The position numbers and the translations under genes were made by a program. Positions 33,211 through 44,438 of a stretch of 64,000 nucleotides of DNA are shown piece after piece. Source of the DNA: Phellopilus nigrolimitatus (taxonomy: Eukaryota; Basidiomycota; Agaricomycetes; Hymenochaetales; Hymenochaetaceae); NCBI GenBank assembly GCA_021029095.1, contig JAJOHG010000042.1, forward strand, positions 186,001-250,000, given 5' to 3'. Below the pieces are notes generated by a model. It searched no databases, had not been told where the DNA came from, and saw only the letters and a program-made list of their open reading frames with translations. Position 1 is the stretch's first letter. Every line of letters starts with the position of its first letter.

Positions 33211-36200
33211 ATGTCTTCCGGATTTGACAAAAAAGACGCAGACAGCGAGCGCGGGCCCGATGTGTCCGCGTCAGAGACAGATGGCCTGCCCGTGCTCGAT
33301 GCGCGCACCCAGGACGAGGTTGCGCAAGAAGTAGATGCGCACGTCGGTGTCAAGCGTGTCGAGGCTGCAGAAAAGGTGCACGGCCGTTACTCGAAGTGGA
33401 CGCTCTTCGTCTCGTGCGTTCGCACCCTTTCTATATCTTCCGCGCCAAACTGCTCACAGGAGGAACCAGGCTAGGCCTTGCGTCGTACATATATTCGCTA
33501 GACAGTTCTACGACTAGCAACTACCTGTCCTTCGCTGCGTCTTCCTTTGGCGAGCACTCTCTCATCTCATCTGTCGCGGTCGCGCAGTCCGTTATCGGTG
33601 CGTCCCGCTCATCTCTTTCCTTGCATACTCTGATGTTCTTCTCCCGTCAACCAGTTGCCGTTGGCAAGCCTGTCATCGCCAAAGTTGCGGATGTCACCTC
33701 CCGCGCGTACGCCTACCTCGGTGTCTGTACGTCATCTCTCCATCCCTTCTCCCCTCTTCGCCTTTCGACTCCTATCACTTAACTCGCTCTCCTAAATAAC
33801 GCGGGCGCTTACCCTGTCTTCTGGCGAACAGTGATCTTCTATGTCGTCGGCTACATAGTTATCGCCAGCGCCCAAAGCATCGGGACCATCGCGGGCGGTA
33901 TCATCGTCTACGCTGTGTGAGTACAGTCTGTTCGTCTTTCTTCCATCATTTCCCCTTTTCCATCCCTTGCTCTGGGTTTAGACTCTATATAGAGATCGAT
34001 TAAGGCACTTGAGCGCATGATAGACTCTCGGACACTGTGCGCCACAAGCCATGAGGTCGAAAGACTAGCTTCTTGCTTTTCCTTTTGCACGCCACCTGAA
34101 AGAATGCGAATGCTGACAAATTTTCTCTCGTCTGTCCCAACTATATAACCTGTTGCGGTTCGATACGACGCGATGGCCATTGATCGCACTACTCGAAACG
34201 TCGACGCTATGGATCGCGCTGGAACAGAGGATACACGTACGTCTTATACTCAACCATTTCATCTTTCTTGCGGTATTGATTTTACGTTTCTTTCCTCCGT
34301 CCCCGATGATATAGTGGCCTGCAGCTCCTCACGCAGATCATCATTGCAGATCTGACAACGCTCAAATGGCGCGGGCTTGTTTCCTCGCTCACCTCCATGC
34401 CCTTCGTCATCAACGGCTTCATCGGGCCCAACATCTCCGCCGCCGTATTGGCCCGGAGCGGTTGGCGTTGGGGGTGTATGTGTCGTTTCCAAATCCTTTC
34501 GTGCTTTGTTAAGAGGATGCTGACATCTCCTCTTTCCTTTTTAACGCATGCAGACGGCATGTTTGCGATCCTCGTCCCCGCGACACTGCTCCCACTCATT
34601 GTCACCCTCTTCTGGGCCGAGCGCAAGGCGCGCCGTGTCGGCCTCGTTGATACTACCCTCGCGCAGGATGGCGTAGGTCGGCTTGTAATCGGTGCGTCAT
34701 TACGTCTTTCTGTTTCTCTTTATTTGTATTCTTACCAGTTGGATCTTATCATGTTATTCTTCGATGATTTTCTCGTATGACGCACCCTTGTCTGGATCGG
34801 AAAATGTACCCGGGAACAGCCCCTGCGAAGACGTTTCTCGCGGGTGTGCGCCGTACAGCGGGCCAGCTGGACCTTATCGGACTCGTCCTTCTTGGCGCCG
34901 GCGTCTCGCTCATCCTCCTTCCGCTTACACTCGCAGTGAAGGCGAAGAACGAGTGGAGGAACCGTAAGTCATATCATCGTTTGTTTCTGTCAATCTTGCC
35001 TCTGATTGCTCAATACGAATTTCAGCCTCCATGATTGCGATGCTCGTCGTCGGCGGTGTGCTATTGATTCTCTTTGCCGTCTGGGACCTTTGTTTCGCGA
35101 GCCGCCCCGTCATCGCGCCGCGTTTCATGCGTAACCGCTCCGTCGTGCTCCCCAGTCTCATCGGGTTCTTTGACTTCGTGAATGCGCCCTGCTCCCTGAT
35201 CTTCTTACTGATGTTTAACGCGACACTGGCAGATGAGTTTCTACCTCACCTACGTCTACCTCTACTCGTTTGTGCTCGTCGTCAAGCCCTGGTCCGTCCT
35301 CGACGCGACGTACTTCAACCAGGCGCAGAGCATTGCGCTCACCGTGTTCGGCTTCGCTGCTGGCGTTGGCATGTGGTACACTCGCCGGTACAAGAACATA
35401 CTCGTGATTGGGCTGGTCATTCGTCTACTGTGCGTTTTCAACCTTGTCTTTTTTATGATGGTATTGCTGACACGGCCATTCGTCTTCTTATAGGGGCGTC
35501 GGCCTCATGATACACTCGCGCGGTGCCTTAGCTAACACAACAGAGTTAGTATTTACGCAGATCCTCCAAGGTCTCGGCGGAGGCATGGCCGCGGCCTCGA
35601 GTCAGGTCGGTGCGCAGGCGTCCGTCCCACACGTTGATGTCGCGATGGTGACAGCCGTGGTGCTCTTGCTCACGGAGATAGGCGGGGCCGTCGGGAGCGC
35701 AATCGGTCAGCTCTCATTTTGCTCCCCCGCGCTATTGTGGCACTGGGTGCACGGTTGACTTACAACTTTCCGTGCAGCGGGCGCAATCTGGACGAGCACG
35801 ATGCCGGAGAAGCTCGCAGCCGCGCTTCCCCAGCTCAGCGCGGACGAGCGCGCGGCGCTCTTCGGGAGCATCACCGACGTGCTCCAGTACCCGCGCGGCA
35901 GTCCAATCCGCGAGGGCGTCATCAGCGGTACGTCCCCGTTCCTTCGTGTGCTTTCGTCTTGTACTCATTCGCTCCTTGATTCTTCTCTATTCTTAATTCC
36001 TCCACGATATATTTGTCATCGGCAGCGTACGACGACACGATGAAGGTGATGGTCATCACGGCGACCGGGCTTTCCGTCGTTCCAATCCTGCTAGCGCTCT
36101 TCATGCCGAACTGGTACCTCGGCGACACGCAAAACGCGGTCGACGCCGCCGCGCTCGACGGCGAGGTGCGCTACGGCGATGCTGACTCAGACGGGCCCGT

Positions 36201-36216
36201 GAGCGTGCGGGACTAA
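33211..36216 (+). CDS. Siderophore-iron transporter, ARN/SIT family (MFS)
   Basis: The start ATG is at 33211 and TAA at 36214-36216, with about ten exons. After a hydrophilic N-terminus (MSSGFDKKDADSERG) come the family's landmarks: LGLASYIYSLDSSTTSNYLS, VGKPVIAKVADVTSRAYAYL, GLQLLTQIIIADLTTLKWRG, MFAILVPATLLPLI with FWAERKARR, and a C-terminal half ending MPNWYLGDTQNAV. This matches 14-helix MFS permeases that import ferric siderophores through the plasma membrane. The conserved VGYTGLQ segment is only complete if a 9-nt micro-exon at 34228-34236 is included. The C-terminal half, including the exon near 35233 (MSFYLTYVYLYSFVLVVKP), is otherwise continuous. No siderophore synthetase neighbours it, so uptake of foreign siderophores is plausible. 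Iron regulation cannot be judged by eye. Confidence 0.92.
34228..34236 (+). other. 9-nt micro-exon (AGGATACAC) of the siderophore transporter
   Basis: The exon ending at 33916 leaves GCT GT, and the exon starting at 34316 opens T GGC CTG CAG. Joined directly they give A-V-G-L-Q and lose the invariant GYT. Within the apparent 399-nt intron, ACAG before 34228 and GTACGT at 34237 frame nine bases that yield GTA GGA TAC ACT, i.e. V-G-Y-T, in frame. The flanking introns are 311 and 79 nt. Confidence 0.75.
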
Positions 36217-36944
36217 ACGAAATGACTTCTGGGATTTCGAAGTTGGTGGAATATGTACAAGTTCCTGCAGAGCTGGTGATTTTAATCATATTTCTCTCTC
36301 TTCGAGTTTATAGAATACTAAGCCGCATTGATTATGAAGATAGTTGCATACAGATTATTTCTCTTGGGCGTGCGAGTTTCGGTGTAATCATCGAAGAGAG
36401 TTATTGCCGATCAAGCGAGTCACCGATTCAAGACCGGATGTCCCGGCCTGCATTGGATGATGTCAGGAGTATGATGGAGGCTGCTGGAGTTTATCAATGA
36501 CGGTGGCGATTGAATCCCAATAAGGATACGATTTCCATTTTAGACTAGAAGATTGAAATAATCAGAAGATGATCAGTCATCAACTACCTGTCAGCGACAT
36601 ACCGAGTCCTGCTCGTGAATATTGAACACCTCGACTCATCGTTGCTTTGGGAAGTCCAGAACACTCTGAGTTTGCATGATTACCTTTGAAGGCCTAGGGC
36701 CCTTTGCATAGCGCCAAGACACTGAAGTTTCAAATAGCAACGCCAACCTGAAGACGGGTATGCCATCGCCTGCTGCCTGAAACCAGATGACTCTATCAAA
36801 TCTTCGAGACTTACAAACAAATATTCTTTCTAAAACCTTGCTTATTCAATTCTATGTCAATTCTATGTCGTAAGTGTCTTGCGTACCATATATAACATCT
36901 ATTGGATTTTCGGATTGGGCACATCTGCGATTAAGGTGATAAGG
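36217..36944. other. Intergenic; duplicated promoter region of the reductase gene
   Basis: No gene is seen. From about 36740 the sequence upstream of the reductase gene matches the sequence upstream of its dead copy (from about 38745), for example CGAGACTTAC followed by AAAT-rich words, so the duplication includes the 5' flank. Confidence 0.55.
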
Positions 36945-38243
36945 ATGGCCAAGGTGTTCCTTCTGGGTGCGACGGGCTACATTGGAGGTACGTCTTTCCG
37001 ACACTTCTCTGGTAAACTAAACATTTGACTATCACAACAGGCTCTCTCCTCGTTTCTCTGAGTAAAGCATACCCAGACATCGTTTTCACTGCGCTCGTCC
37101 GCTCTGAATCTGACTTCTCCGCCATCCGCGCAGCGGGTGCAACGCCCGTGCACGGCAGCTTCTCCGACCACGGCCTGATCGCGGACCTTTCGGCGGCCGC
37201 AGACATCGTCGTGAATGCCGCGGACAGCGATGATGTGGCGCTCTTGAACGTAATCTTGCGTGGCCTGCGCCGGAGGAAGGAGGAGGGCCGGGGAGTGGGA
37301 GCGTTCATCCAAACGAGTGGGGGTATGATATTCATGGACGACAAAAGGGATGGGAGGTACGACCCGAGCCTGAAAATTTGGACTGTACGTCATGGCCAGT
37401 TTTGCTTTGTGCACTCCTCTCAATTACAGTGGTTTTTGCGCAGGACTCCGAGGAGGATATACGATCCCTGAAGACGACAATGTATCACGGCCAGGTCGAT
37501 ATACCGTAATTTGCTTTTCAGCCTTTCTTGATAGCATTGTTACGAGCATTTTCTGTGTTTCAGGTTAATGAAGGCGTCGGAAGAGGGATACGTCAATTCC
37601 TTCATCGTATGCCCGGTGATCGTTTACGGCAGGGGCTCCGGGCCCGTCAAGCAGGATCCCCTTTTATTCCGGTATATCCTCTTGAACAAGCAGATCTCCG
37701 AGCGCAAGGAAATGCTCTTCGTCGGCGAGGGCAGTAACGTGAATAATGTCGTAAGTCCATTCTTATTGAGACGCTTGTTCGTTTAAATTTCTCGCTCAAA
37801 CGCTCTGCGCAGGTCCACATTGACGATCTCGTCGAAGCGTACCACCTGATCTTTAGAACTGCGCACGCCGCCGGCTCGGCGCTCTTGCCTTCTAGCCCGT
37901 ACTCGCGCTACTACATCGTAAGCGCGGCCCAGGTGAACTGGAAGACGCTCGCGTCGCTCTTGGCCATCGCGCTCCACAAACGTGGCCTCGTCAAATCCTC
38001 TGTCCCAGTCAGCGTCGCGTATGAGAACGCGGGTTCCACAGCCATGTAAGTTATCTGCGGTCCTATTTTCTTTCACTTCCGGCCATATTTTTATTGAGAA
38101 CATTCCTTTTGATTCCAAATAGGCTTATGTCGAGTAACACGAATACGCTAGCTAAGCGCCTGCTGGATCTCAGCTGGAAGCCACAACACGTGGAGCTCTC
38201 TGAGAATACATTCCACGATGACGTGGACGCCGCGCTGAAGTAA
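36945..38243 (+). CDS. NAD(P)-binding Rossmann reductase/epimerase, copy 1
   Basis: The start ATG is at 36945 and TAA at 38241-38243, with six or so exons. The N-terminus MAKVFLLGATGYIG, split by an intron right after, carries the GxxGxxG dinucleotide-binding motif. It is followed by LVRSESDFSAIRAAGATPVH and DIVVNAADSDDV. The middle has FIVCPVIVYGRGSGPV and VHIDDLVEAYHLI, typical of extended SDR proteins related to NmrA-like or dihydroflavonol-reductase-like enzymes. The classic YxxxK of active SDRs is not obvious, so enzymatic activity is uncertain. Two paralogues are in the window: 38940-40150 (dead) and 53365-54719 (intact). Probably cytosolic; substrate unknown. Confidence 0.88.
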
Positions 38244-38939
38244 TTATAGGACCTCTTCGTATGAAGTGCGAAGCGTGATCAAGCCCTTAGAAGCTTGGAT
38301 TGCAATTCCTTGGATTCAGGATAGTCGGGACGTCGAATCTGACTATTGAGGTTGTATACCACGATATGAATGGCGAAACATATATGTTGACATTCGGCAT
38401 TTCCCTGATTGACTTCATGATTGAAATATCATGTTTGATATACAACAGTGCCCTCCTTACCCGCGTTCTCAGTTGGAATTCGTGAAGAAAGCATAGGCAG
38501 GGCTATCTTCGTATGCGAAATATCGATTTGGCGATGATGAATGTCTGAAAAAAACGAGTAAAGGGTAGAGAGAGTGATGGAGCGTGTCCAAGACTGAAGT
38601 AGATAAAGGATGAAGGTGAATGCATATACTTGAAGCAACAAGAACTGTCTGGGGCGGCGCGAGTGACCCGGTTTCCTCGGTTCGGGATTAGCCGTTCGGC
38701 TTTTGACGTGTAAGAATCCTCCAACGTCCGCCACGCTAGGCTGAGCTTCAAGACGGGTCTCGCACCATCGTCTGTATAAACGCCTAGATGGCTTTGTCGA
38801 GTCTTCGAGACTTACGAGCAAATCTGCTTTCTAACACTTTGCTTCCTGGCTCCTGCGTTAACGACCGCTCGTAAACGTCCTGCGTGCTGCATACAAAAGT
38901 AATGCATTTTCAAATTGTGTACATTGGTGGCAGAAGGGG

Positions 38940-40150
38940 ATGGCTAACGTGTTCCTCCTGGTTGCGACAGGCTATATCGGAGGTGCGCCCTTAGATGCTT
39001 TGACAGAAAATATACATTTACCTACCCCGCCAGGCTCCCTCATCGTTTCTCTGAGTAAAGCATACTCAAACACCGTTTTCACCGCGCTCGTCCGCTCTGA
39101 ATCTGACTTCTCCGCCATCCGCACAGTGGGTGTGACGCCCGCACGCGGCAACTTCTCCAACCACGACCTTAACAAGGACCTTTCGGCGGCTGTCGTGGAT
39201 GCCGCGGATAAGGACAATGTAGCGCTCTCGAATGCGATATGCGTAGTCTGAGCTGGAGGAAGGAGCGTCGGAGCGTCGGTGCGTTTATCCAGATCAGCGA
39301 GGGTACAATATTTATGGACAATAATAAGGACGGATTATACGACCAGAATCTGAAAATTTGGATTGTGAGTTATCATTTTCCTTTTTGCTCTATCACTGAC
39401 GTGGTGGATAGTTTTCTAAGGACTTTGAGGGGGCCATAAGTTCCCTGACGACACCGATGCATCACGGTCAGGTCGATGTACCGTATGTTCTGCTTTCTCA
39501 TGCTTATATTCGCAAATTACGATCTTGTCTTTTTGGACTAATGAAGGCTTTGGAAGAGGAATACGGCAACTCCCCCATCATATGCCCGCAAATCGTCTAC
39601 AGTTAGGGCTTTGGGCCCGTCAAACGCGATGCCCTTTTCTTCCGGTATATCCTCTTGAACAGAAGATCTCCGAGCACAAGGAGATATTCTACGTCGGCGA
39701 GAGCAGTAACGTGAACAACATTGTGAGCTCGAACTCGTTGACACACGTACCAATTCATTTTTCTCACTTAAAATCTCAAATGTTCAGGTCCGTGTCGGCA
39801 ACCTCGTCGAAGCGTGTCGCCTTTTTCCAAGCTTGTGTTCGCTGCCGGCTCCGTGCTCCTACCTTCGAGCCGTACACGCGCTAATACATTGTCAGCGCGA
39901 TCCCGGTCAACTGGAAGACACTTTCGTTACTCTTCGCCATTGCAGTCCACAGTCGCGGCCTCGTCAAGTTTCCTGCTCAGCATTGCGTACGAGGATGCGG
40001 GATTCACCGCCATGTGAGCCATGCGCTTTCGTTCTCAGTCATAACGACGAATGTGACACTTTCTTCTTGAGGTACATGCCAAAGAATACTGCTATGCTGC
40101 CTAGGGTTAGCTGTGCCTCGTGCGTCGCCGTTCACACGAAAGTCCGCACA
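38940..40150 (+). pseudogene. Reductase/epimerase copy 2, decayed tandem duplicate
   Basis: The sequence follows copy 1 from start (MANVFLLVATGYIGG) to end, but it is broken. LGATGYIG has become LVATGYIG. The frame is lost after DAADKDNVALSNAI. A later piece has a TAG inside the ICPQIVYS*GFGPVKRDALF stretch, and further shifts occur through 39500-40100. The intron positions of copy 1 are still visible. The copy lies in direct tandem about 700 bases downstream of copy 1, same strand, so unequal exchange is the simplest origin. Confidence 0.88.
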
Positions 40151-40396
40151 AAGGCAATGCGGTCAACTCTCCACTTTCAAGCTCAGTCTAATTCACCTAC
40201 AATTTCAATAACCACTCTTTCGCGGTCTTATGCAGTTTAACAACTTGTATTTGGATATAATATGATATTTCTCTGTCACTCCGTCAATTATCTACAATTT
40301 TCCTCTTACGTTCTGGGTCTTCTGGATGAAGAAGCCACTGGCTGTGTTGGAAGACTTGATGGTTGCGGAGGATGAATCCTGTATCCACGATTATAG

Positions 40397-41471
40397 TTAC
40401 TTGTACGTTGCGAGGAACATTTCTGCAGCAGACTCCGTGTCGTAAAATATTCCGCGATCATCAGGGACCCAGTATTCCCCATGTTCTTTATATTCCGTCA
40501 CAAGCTCATCGAACTCAGTTAGTGCCGAATCTGCAAGCCATCCTTCATGAACCATGTCCCGTAGTACTACTTTGCTCCAATATAGGCAACCGCTTCCATT
40601 GCAGTCATAATGGTAACAGTGGCGAGCCTTGTTATAAATAAAGTTTGTAAGATCCTGTACTGTAAATTCCTTTATTGCCTTGAATCCTCTTCTCAATTCC
40701 TCAGGTATAGATTTTGAGAAAATATATTCTTTGTACTGCGCTCTACAAAAATAAATCATTACCTTCAAGTATGCATGGTAAATAACCGACCAACTCACTC
40801 TATAGTAATATCAACATAATCTTTGCCTGCTTTAACTTGATCATATACCACTGACGAGAAATTACAGTTATCATCTGTGTAAGGTTTCGACGGGCTTTCG
40901 GGATCATCATTTGGCCAGCCGGCATGGACACGCCAGTGAACGAGCTTCTGATTATTATTATTTGGGTTGCTCTTGTTCAACGTCGACTTGAGTCCAGTGA
41001 TGGCAACATATTTAACTACTTTCGAGTTTAAGGTTCTTTGCGTTTCTTTATTTTTTGCTTTGGAATCTTCCGGAGATATGCGGAGATTTATATTCATTTT
41101 TTTCTGTTGGGGCCGTTTTCTGTCGGCTGCTAGGGCATGCTTCGCGGCCTTTATTACCTTATTGGCATTCTCTTGCGCCTCTTTATTCTTTACTTTACCA
41201 GCATCTTCGATCTCCTTTTCTTTCTGCATGATTATCTCTTCGATTTTCTTTCGTGCGGCCTCTCTTCTCTTACGTTTTTCGTCTGCTTCTTCTTTCTTTT
41301 TCTGTTCTTCAACCTTCATTGATTGGATTTCTTCCGGCGTTAGTTTAAGCCTCGTGCTTCTGCGGAGCTAGCAATAACCACTAGTTAGGGTCCATATTAG
41401 AATGCAATTATATTCAAAATCCTTACATCTGTTGCTGCAGACGTTGGCTGTGTATGCACTTTGGGGGGCAT
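40397..41471 (-). CDS. Short fungal-specific GxGCxxW protein with coiled-coil N-terminus
   Basis: The start is at 41471 (MPPKVHTQPTSAATD). An intron follows, then LRRSTRLKLTPEEIQSMKVE and a long Lys/Glu-rich coiled coil. The globular part has LVHWRVHAGWPNDD, SSVVYDQVKAGKDYVDI and, after an intron near 40800-40745, FTVQDLTNFIYN, the core GSGCLYWSKVVLRDMV and EYWVPDDRGIF. The architecture and core match the broken gene at 6733-7574 and, I believe, Pfam DUF7770. The long charged N-terminal extension is absent from the other copy, which has a Ser-rich one instead. Function is unknown; such proteins are abundant and rapidly duplicated in Agaricomycetes. Confidence 0.8.
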
Positions 41472-42568
41472 GTTAAAATAGACAGATTTTGATGTACTTG
41501 CTTATAGGTAGTTGCTGTGTGCAATGGATGTGCGATGTTATGTGCGGTTCTGTGATGTTAACTACCATATGACTCTGCTTTTATACCTTGCTCTATCCAC
41601 AATTTGTCCTTACAAAATTTGCTTTCCCATTTCTTCCTTTCACCCCTTTTTTCTGAGTGTGCATTTGTGCAGCGCAAATGTGAAATAATCTTGTTGCAGT
41701 TGACAGCGACATGGACGTATTTCCTCACGCAATCAAATGATCTCAGCATAGATTCTCCAAAAGGCGAACCTGAAGTAGACCGAACTCAACATAACATAAT
41801 TAATTTGAACTTGAGAAGTGCAAAACTGAGTACTTCTCAATTTCCACTCAGTGGAAAGTAGCGCCACCAGAGCCAATAGCGCTGGTTTTTCTGTTTGTTC
41901 CCTATCGATCCGGCATTTCTTTCCCCTCCGATGGCCCCGGGTTTCCGAACAATAAGTGAAACCTGCAATTCGTGAATGTAACAATGGAAATCGCATATCT
42001 CCTTTGGTATAATCCCAATACAATATTATGAAATGACAGACACAAGGCTTCCAGAGGCCACCAGAAGCACAAGAAAGTGATATTGAGCTCGCGCGACGTG
42101 GTGCCACCACGAATCAGTCTCAAATATGAGGATCCCGACAAGAGTTGCGAATGATCAAATTTGGCAGTGAGTAGCAAAAGCTGGAGAAAACTTATGTAAT
42201 ATATCTCGTATTGTTTCCCCTCCCCTTTGACGGGTACATTAACTGCGAAGGCAGGCCATGCGTTCGGGATGGTCACAAGCTCGATCAATACTTTTATAAC
42301 CATACTGAATTGTGTCAATGAGACTTTTGTTCTTCATGTACCGAGCATCTAGCATTTGATTCAGTGTCTGCTGGTCATAAGCGTACGAATAAAACGCGCG
42401 GGCCGACTTTTTCAACTCCAGGAACTGCGCCGTTACTGTACTCGTGATCGTTTTTGCCTCAAAACTGTCACGCTGTACCACAAGCACTGTTTAAAATAGT
42501 GGATGTCGCACATGGTCGTTGTCGCGGCCCGTACATCTTCAGACGCCGTCGATTACGAATTGTCGACG
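41472..42568. other. Intergenic, no gene recognised
   Basis: This region contains the upstream regions of the minus-strand gene at 41471 and of the plus-strand galactanase at 42611. Minus-strand frames at 41733-42487 are not coding-like. No repeats were seen. Confidence 0.45.
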
Positions 42569-42576
42569 TATAAAAG
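42569..42576 (+). promoter_or_regulatory. TATA box (TATAAAAG) of the galactanase gene
   Basis: A canonical TATAAAAG lies 42 bases upstream of the GH53 start codon, a position that implies a very short 5' UTR. Confidence 0.55.
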
Positions 42577-42610
42577 CCCAACTATGGACATATAGTGGCC
42601 GTATTATAAA

Positions 42611-43859
42611 ATGCGTCTCTTACATTGCCTTTGTTGCACTTTCGTCTTCTTCAAATTTGCATTGTCTCTGTCCATCAACGGAGCGGACATCTCCTCGCTC
42701 CCTTTGCTTGAGTCTGGCGGACTCTCATACTCAGAGTCAGATGGGGGGTTGACAAAGCCGTTTGAGACCATCCTCTCGAGTCATGGGTTCAATCTGGCTC
42801 GGATTCGCGTGTGGACGGCAGGGACATATACGCAGACCTATGCACTCGCTCTGGCAAAAAGGGCCAAATTTGTGGGGATGAAAATTCTGGTAGATTTGCA
42901 TTATAGCGATACTTGTGAGTAATCTCATTTTGTCAGAAGAGAAAATAAAAAAGCTTATGATGCACAAGGGGCGGATCCTTCACACCAAGCTATCCCGTCA
43001 TCGTGGCCAACTGATCTGGACGGATTGAATACACAGATTTATGAGTCAGTATTAAAATTCTTGTAAACCATCAGAAATAAGTGTCGAACTTGGCTTCCAG
43101 GTATACTCGCGACCTTGTCAATGCATTCTCCTCACAGGGAACACCAATTGACTACATACAGGTAGGGAATGAGATCAATGACGGTTTACTCTGGCCGGTG
43201 GGCCGCATCAGTGTGAACGGATTCCAAGGCGCGTCTGAGCTGCTGCATTCTGCCGTTGCTGGGGTGCGTGGAGCATCTTCATCCGCGAAGACGGTTGTGC
43301 ACATAGCAAATGGCTGGGATGCGGACGACGTCGACTGGTTTTTTAGCGACATTTTCATTTCTGGTGCGCTTTCCGAAAGCGACGTCGACATCTTTGGGTT
43401 CTCCTTCTATCCGTTCTATGGCACGAATGCGACGTTCGATGCATTGAGCTCAAGCCTGACGGGTGTCGAATCAATTTACAAAAAGGTAAGCATGTTAACT
43501 CTTTTCTATATTTCCACCAAATGCATGACGCTGCACATAGGACATCCTCATAGCAGAAACTGACTGGCCATTTGCCTGCTCTCCATCTGTCGCGCTATCT
43601 GAACCTAGCATACCATTATCTGCCACAGGGCAGCAGACTTGGGTGCACGATATCGAGGGCATCCTCCTGGAGCTCCCTGAGGGACACGGACTCGGAGTTG
43701 TGTATTGGGAGCCGGGCTGGGTTGGTAATGCGGACTTGGGGAGCTCATGCTCAGTACGTATTGTCTTCAATTATTCCGATATGTCATTGATGTTTGATTC
43801 AGGATGCGCTACTCGTAGATAGCTCCGGTGCAACGCGCACGTCGATCAACTTGTTTTAA
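42611..43859 (+). CDS. Arabinogalactan endo-beta-1,4-galactanase, GH53
   Basis: The start ATG is at 42611 and TAA at 43857-43859, with about five exons. A hydrophobic signal peptide (MRLLHCLCCTFVFFKFALSL) precedes the mature enzyme. Family landmarks follow in order: INGADISSLPLLE, RIRVWTAGTY, KILVDLHYSDTWADP (the W codon is split by an intron at 42915-42968), DLDGLNTQIYE, IQVGNEINDGLLWPVG with the acid/base Glu, and DILIAETDWPFACS with the nucleophile Glu. The C-terminus has VVYWEPGWVGN. It is secreted and cleaves beta-1,4-galactan side chains of pectin. Length is normal for the family, about 330-340 residues. No carbohydrate-binding module is present. Together with the GH28 gene at the right end it points to rhamnogalacturonan I use. 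Confidence 0.93.
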
Positions 43860-44438
43860 TCTACTTTCCCGTCAAATTACGTTGGCCATTATTCAATGAT
43901 TTCTCGCCTGATTGCAAACTTGAAAGAGCCAAGAGCTTTCTACGTTCTGTCGAATTATTTCGGGCCCGAAGGACAGCGTCTAGATATGTTAAAATCAGCT
44001 TCGAGCTTTGGGACGAACTTGGAGATACCATTCCATGTGAGACTCAGACAAGGCTCTCTTCAAAATATTTTGGCTTTCAAAACTTTGCTTTGACAACTGC
44101 GATAATGAGCAATCGCAAGTCGATTTCGTCGAAGTTTACTATGCGGTGATCTGGTTTCTAATAACTCGATCGAGAACAATAGGAAATAGAGACACTGCTA
44201 TGCAGACCGTCGCATCCTCGAACTGAGTTGCTTGAAAACATATTCATCAACGATCAGAAGGCCGTTGCGCTAGAGGAATTTTTGGGCGTGTTTCTTTTGT
44301 TTAACGTCTGTCTTTAAAAACGCGATTATAAAGAAGAAGGCGGAATTTCCAGCGTAACAATGATTTATTGCATTATCAATTAATTGATCAAGATGTATTA
44401 ACAGATTGACAGAATATTGTGAAAGAGAAGTCAATACA
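43860..44438. other. Intergenic, no gene recognised
   Basis: This is the space between the convergent 3' ends of the galactanase and the helical-protein gene. Only short frames are present. Confidence 0.45.

Noticed and set aside
34150..34227. Coding-like stretch (AMAIDRTTRNVDAMDRAG) inside the siderophore transporter intron as a longer exon
   Set aside because: It has no acceptor at its start and would insert residues absent from the family. Only the 9 bases at 34228-34236 are needed.
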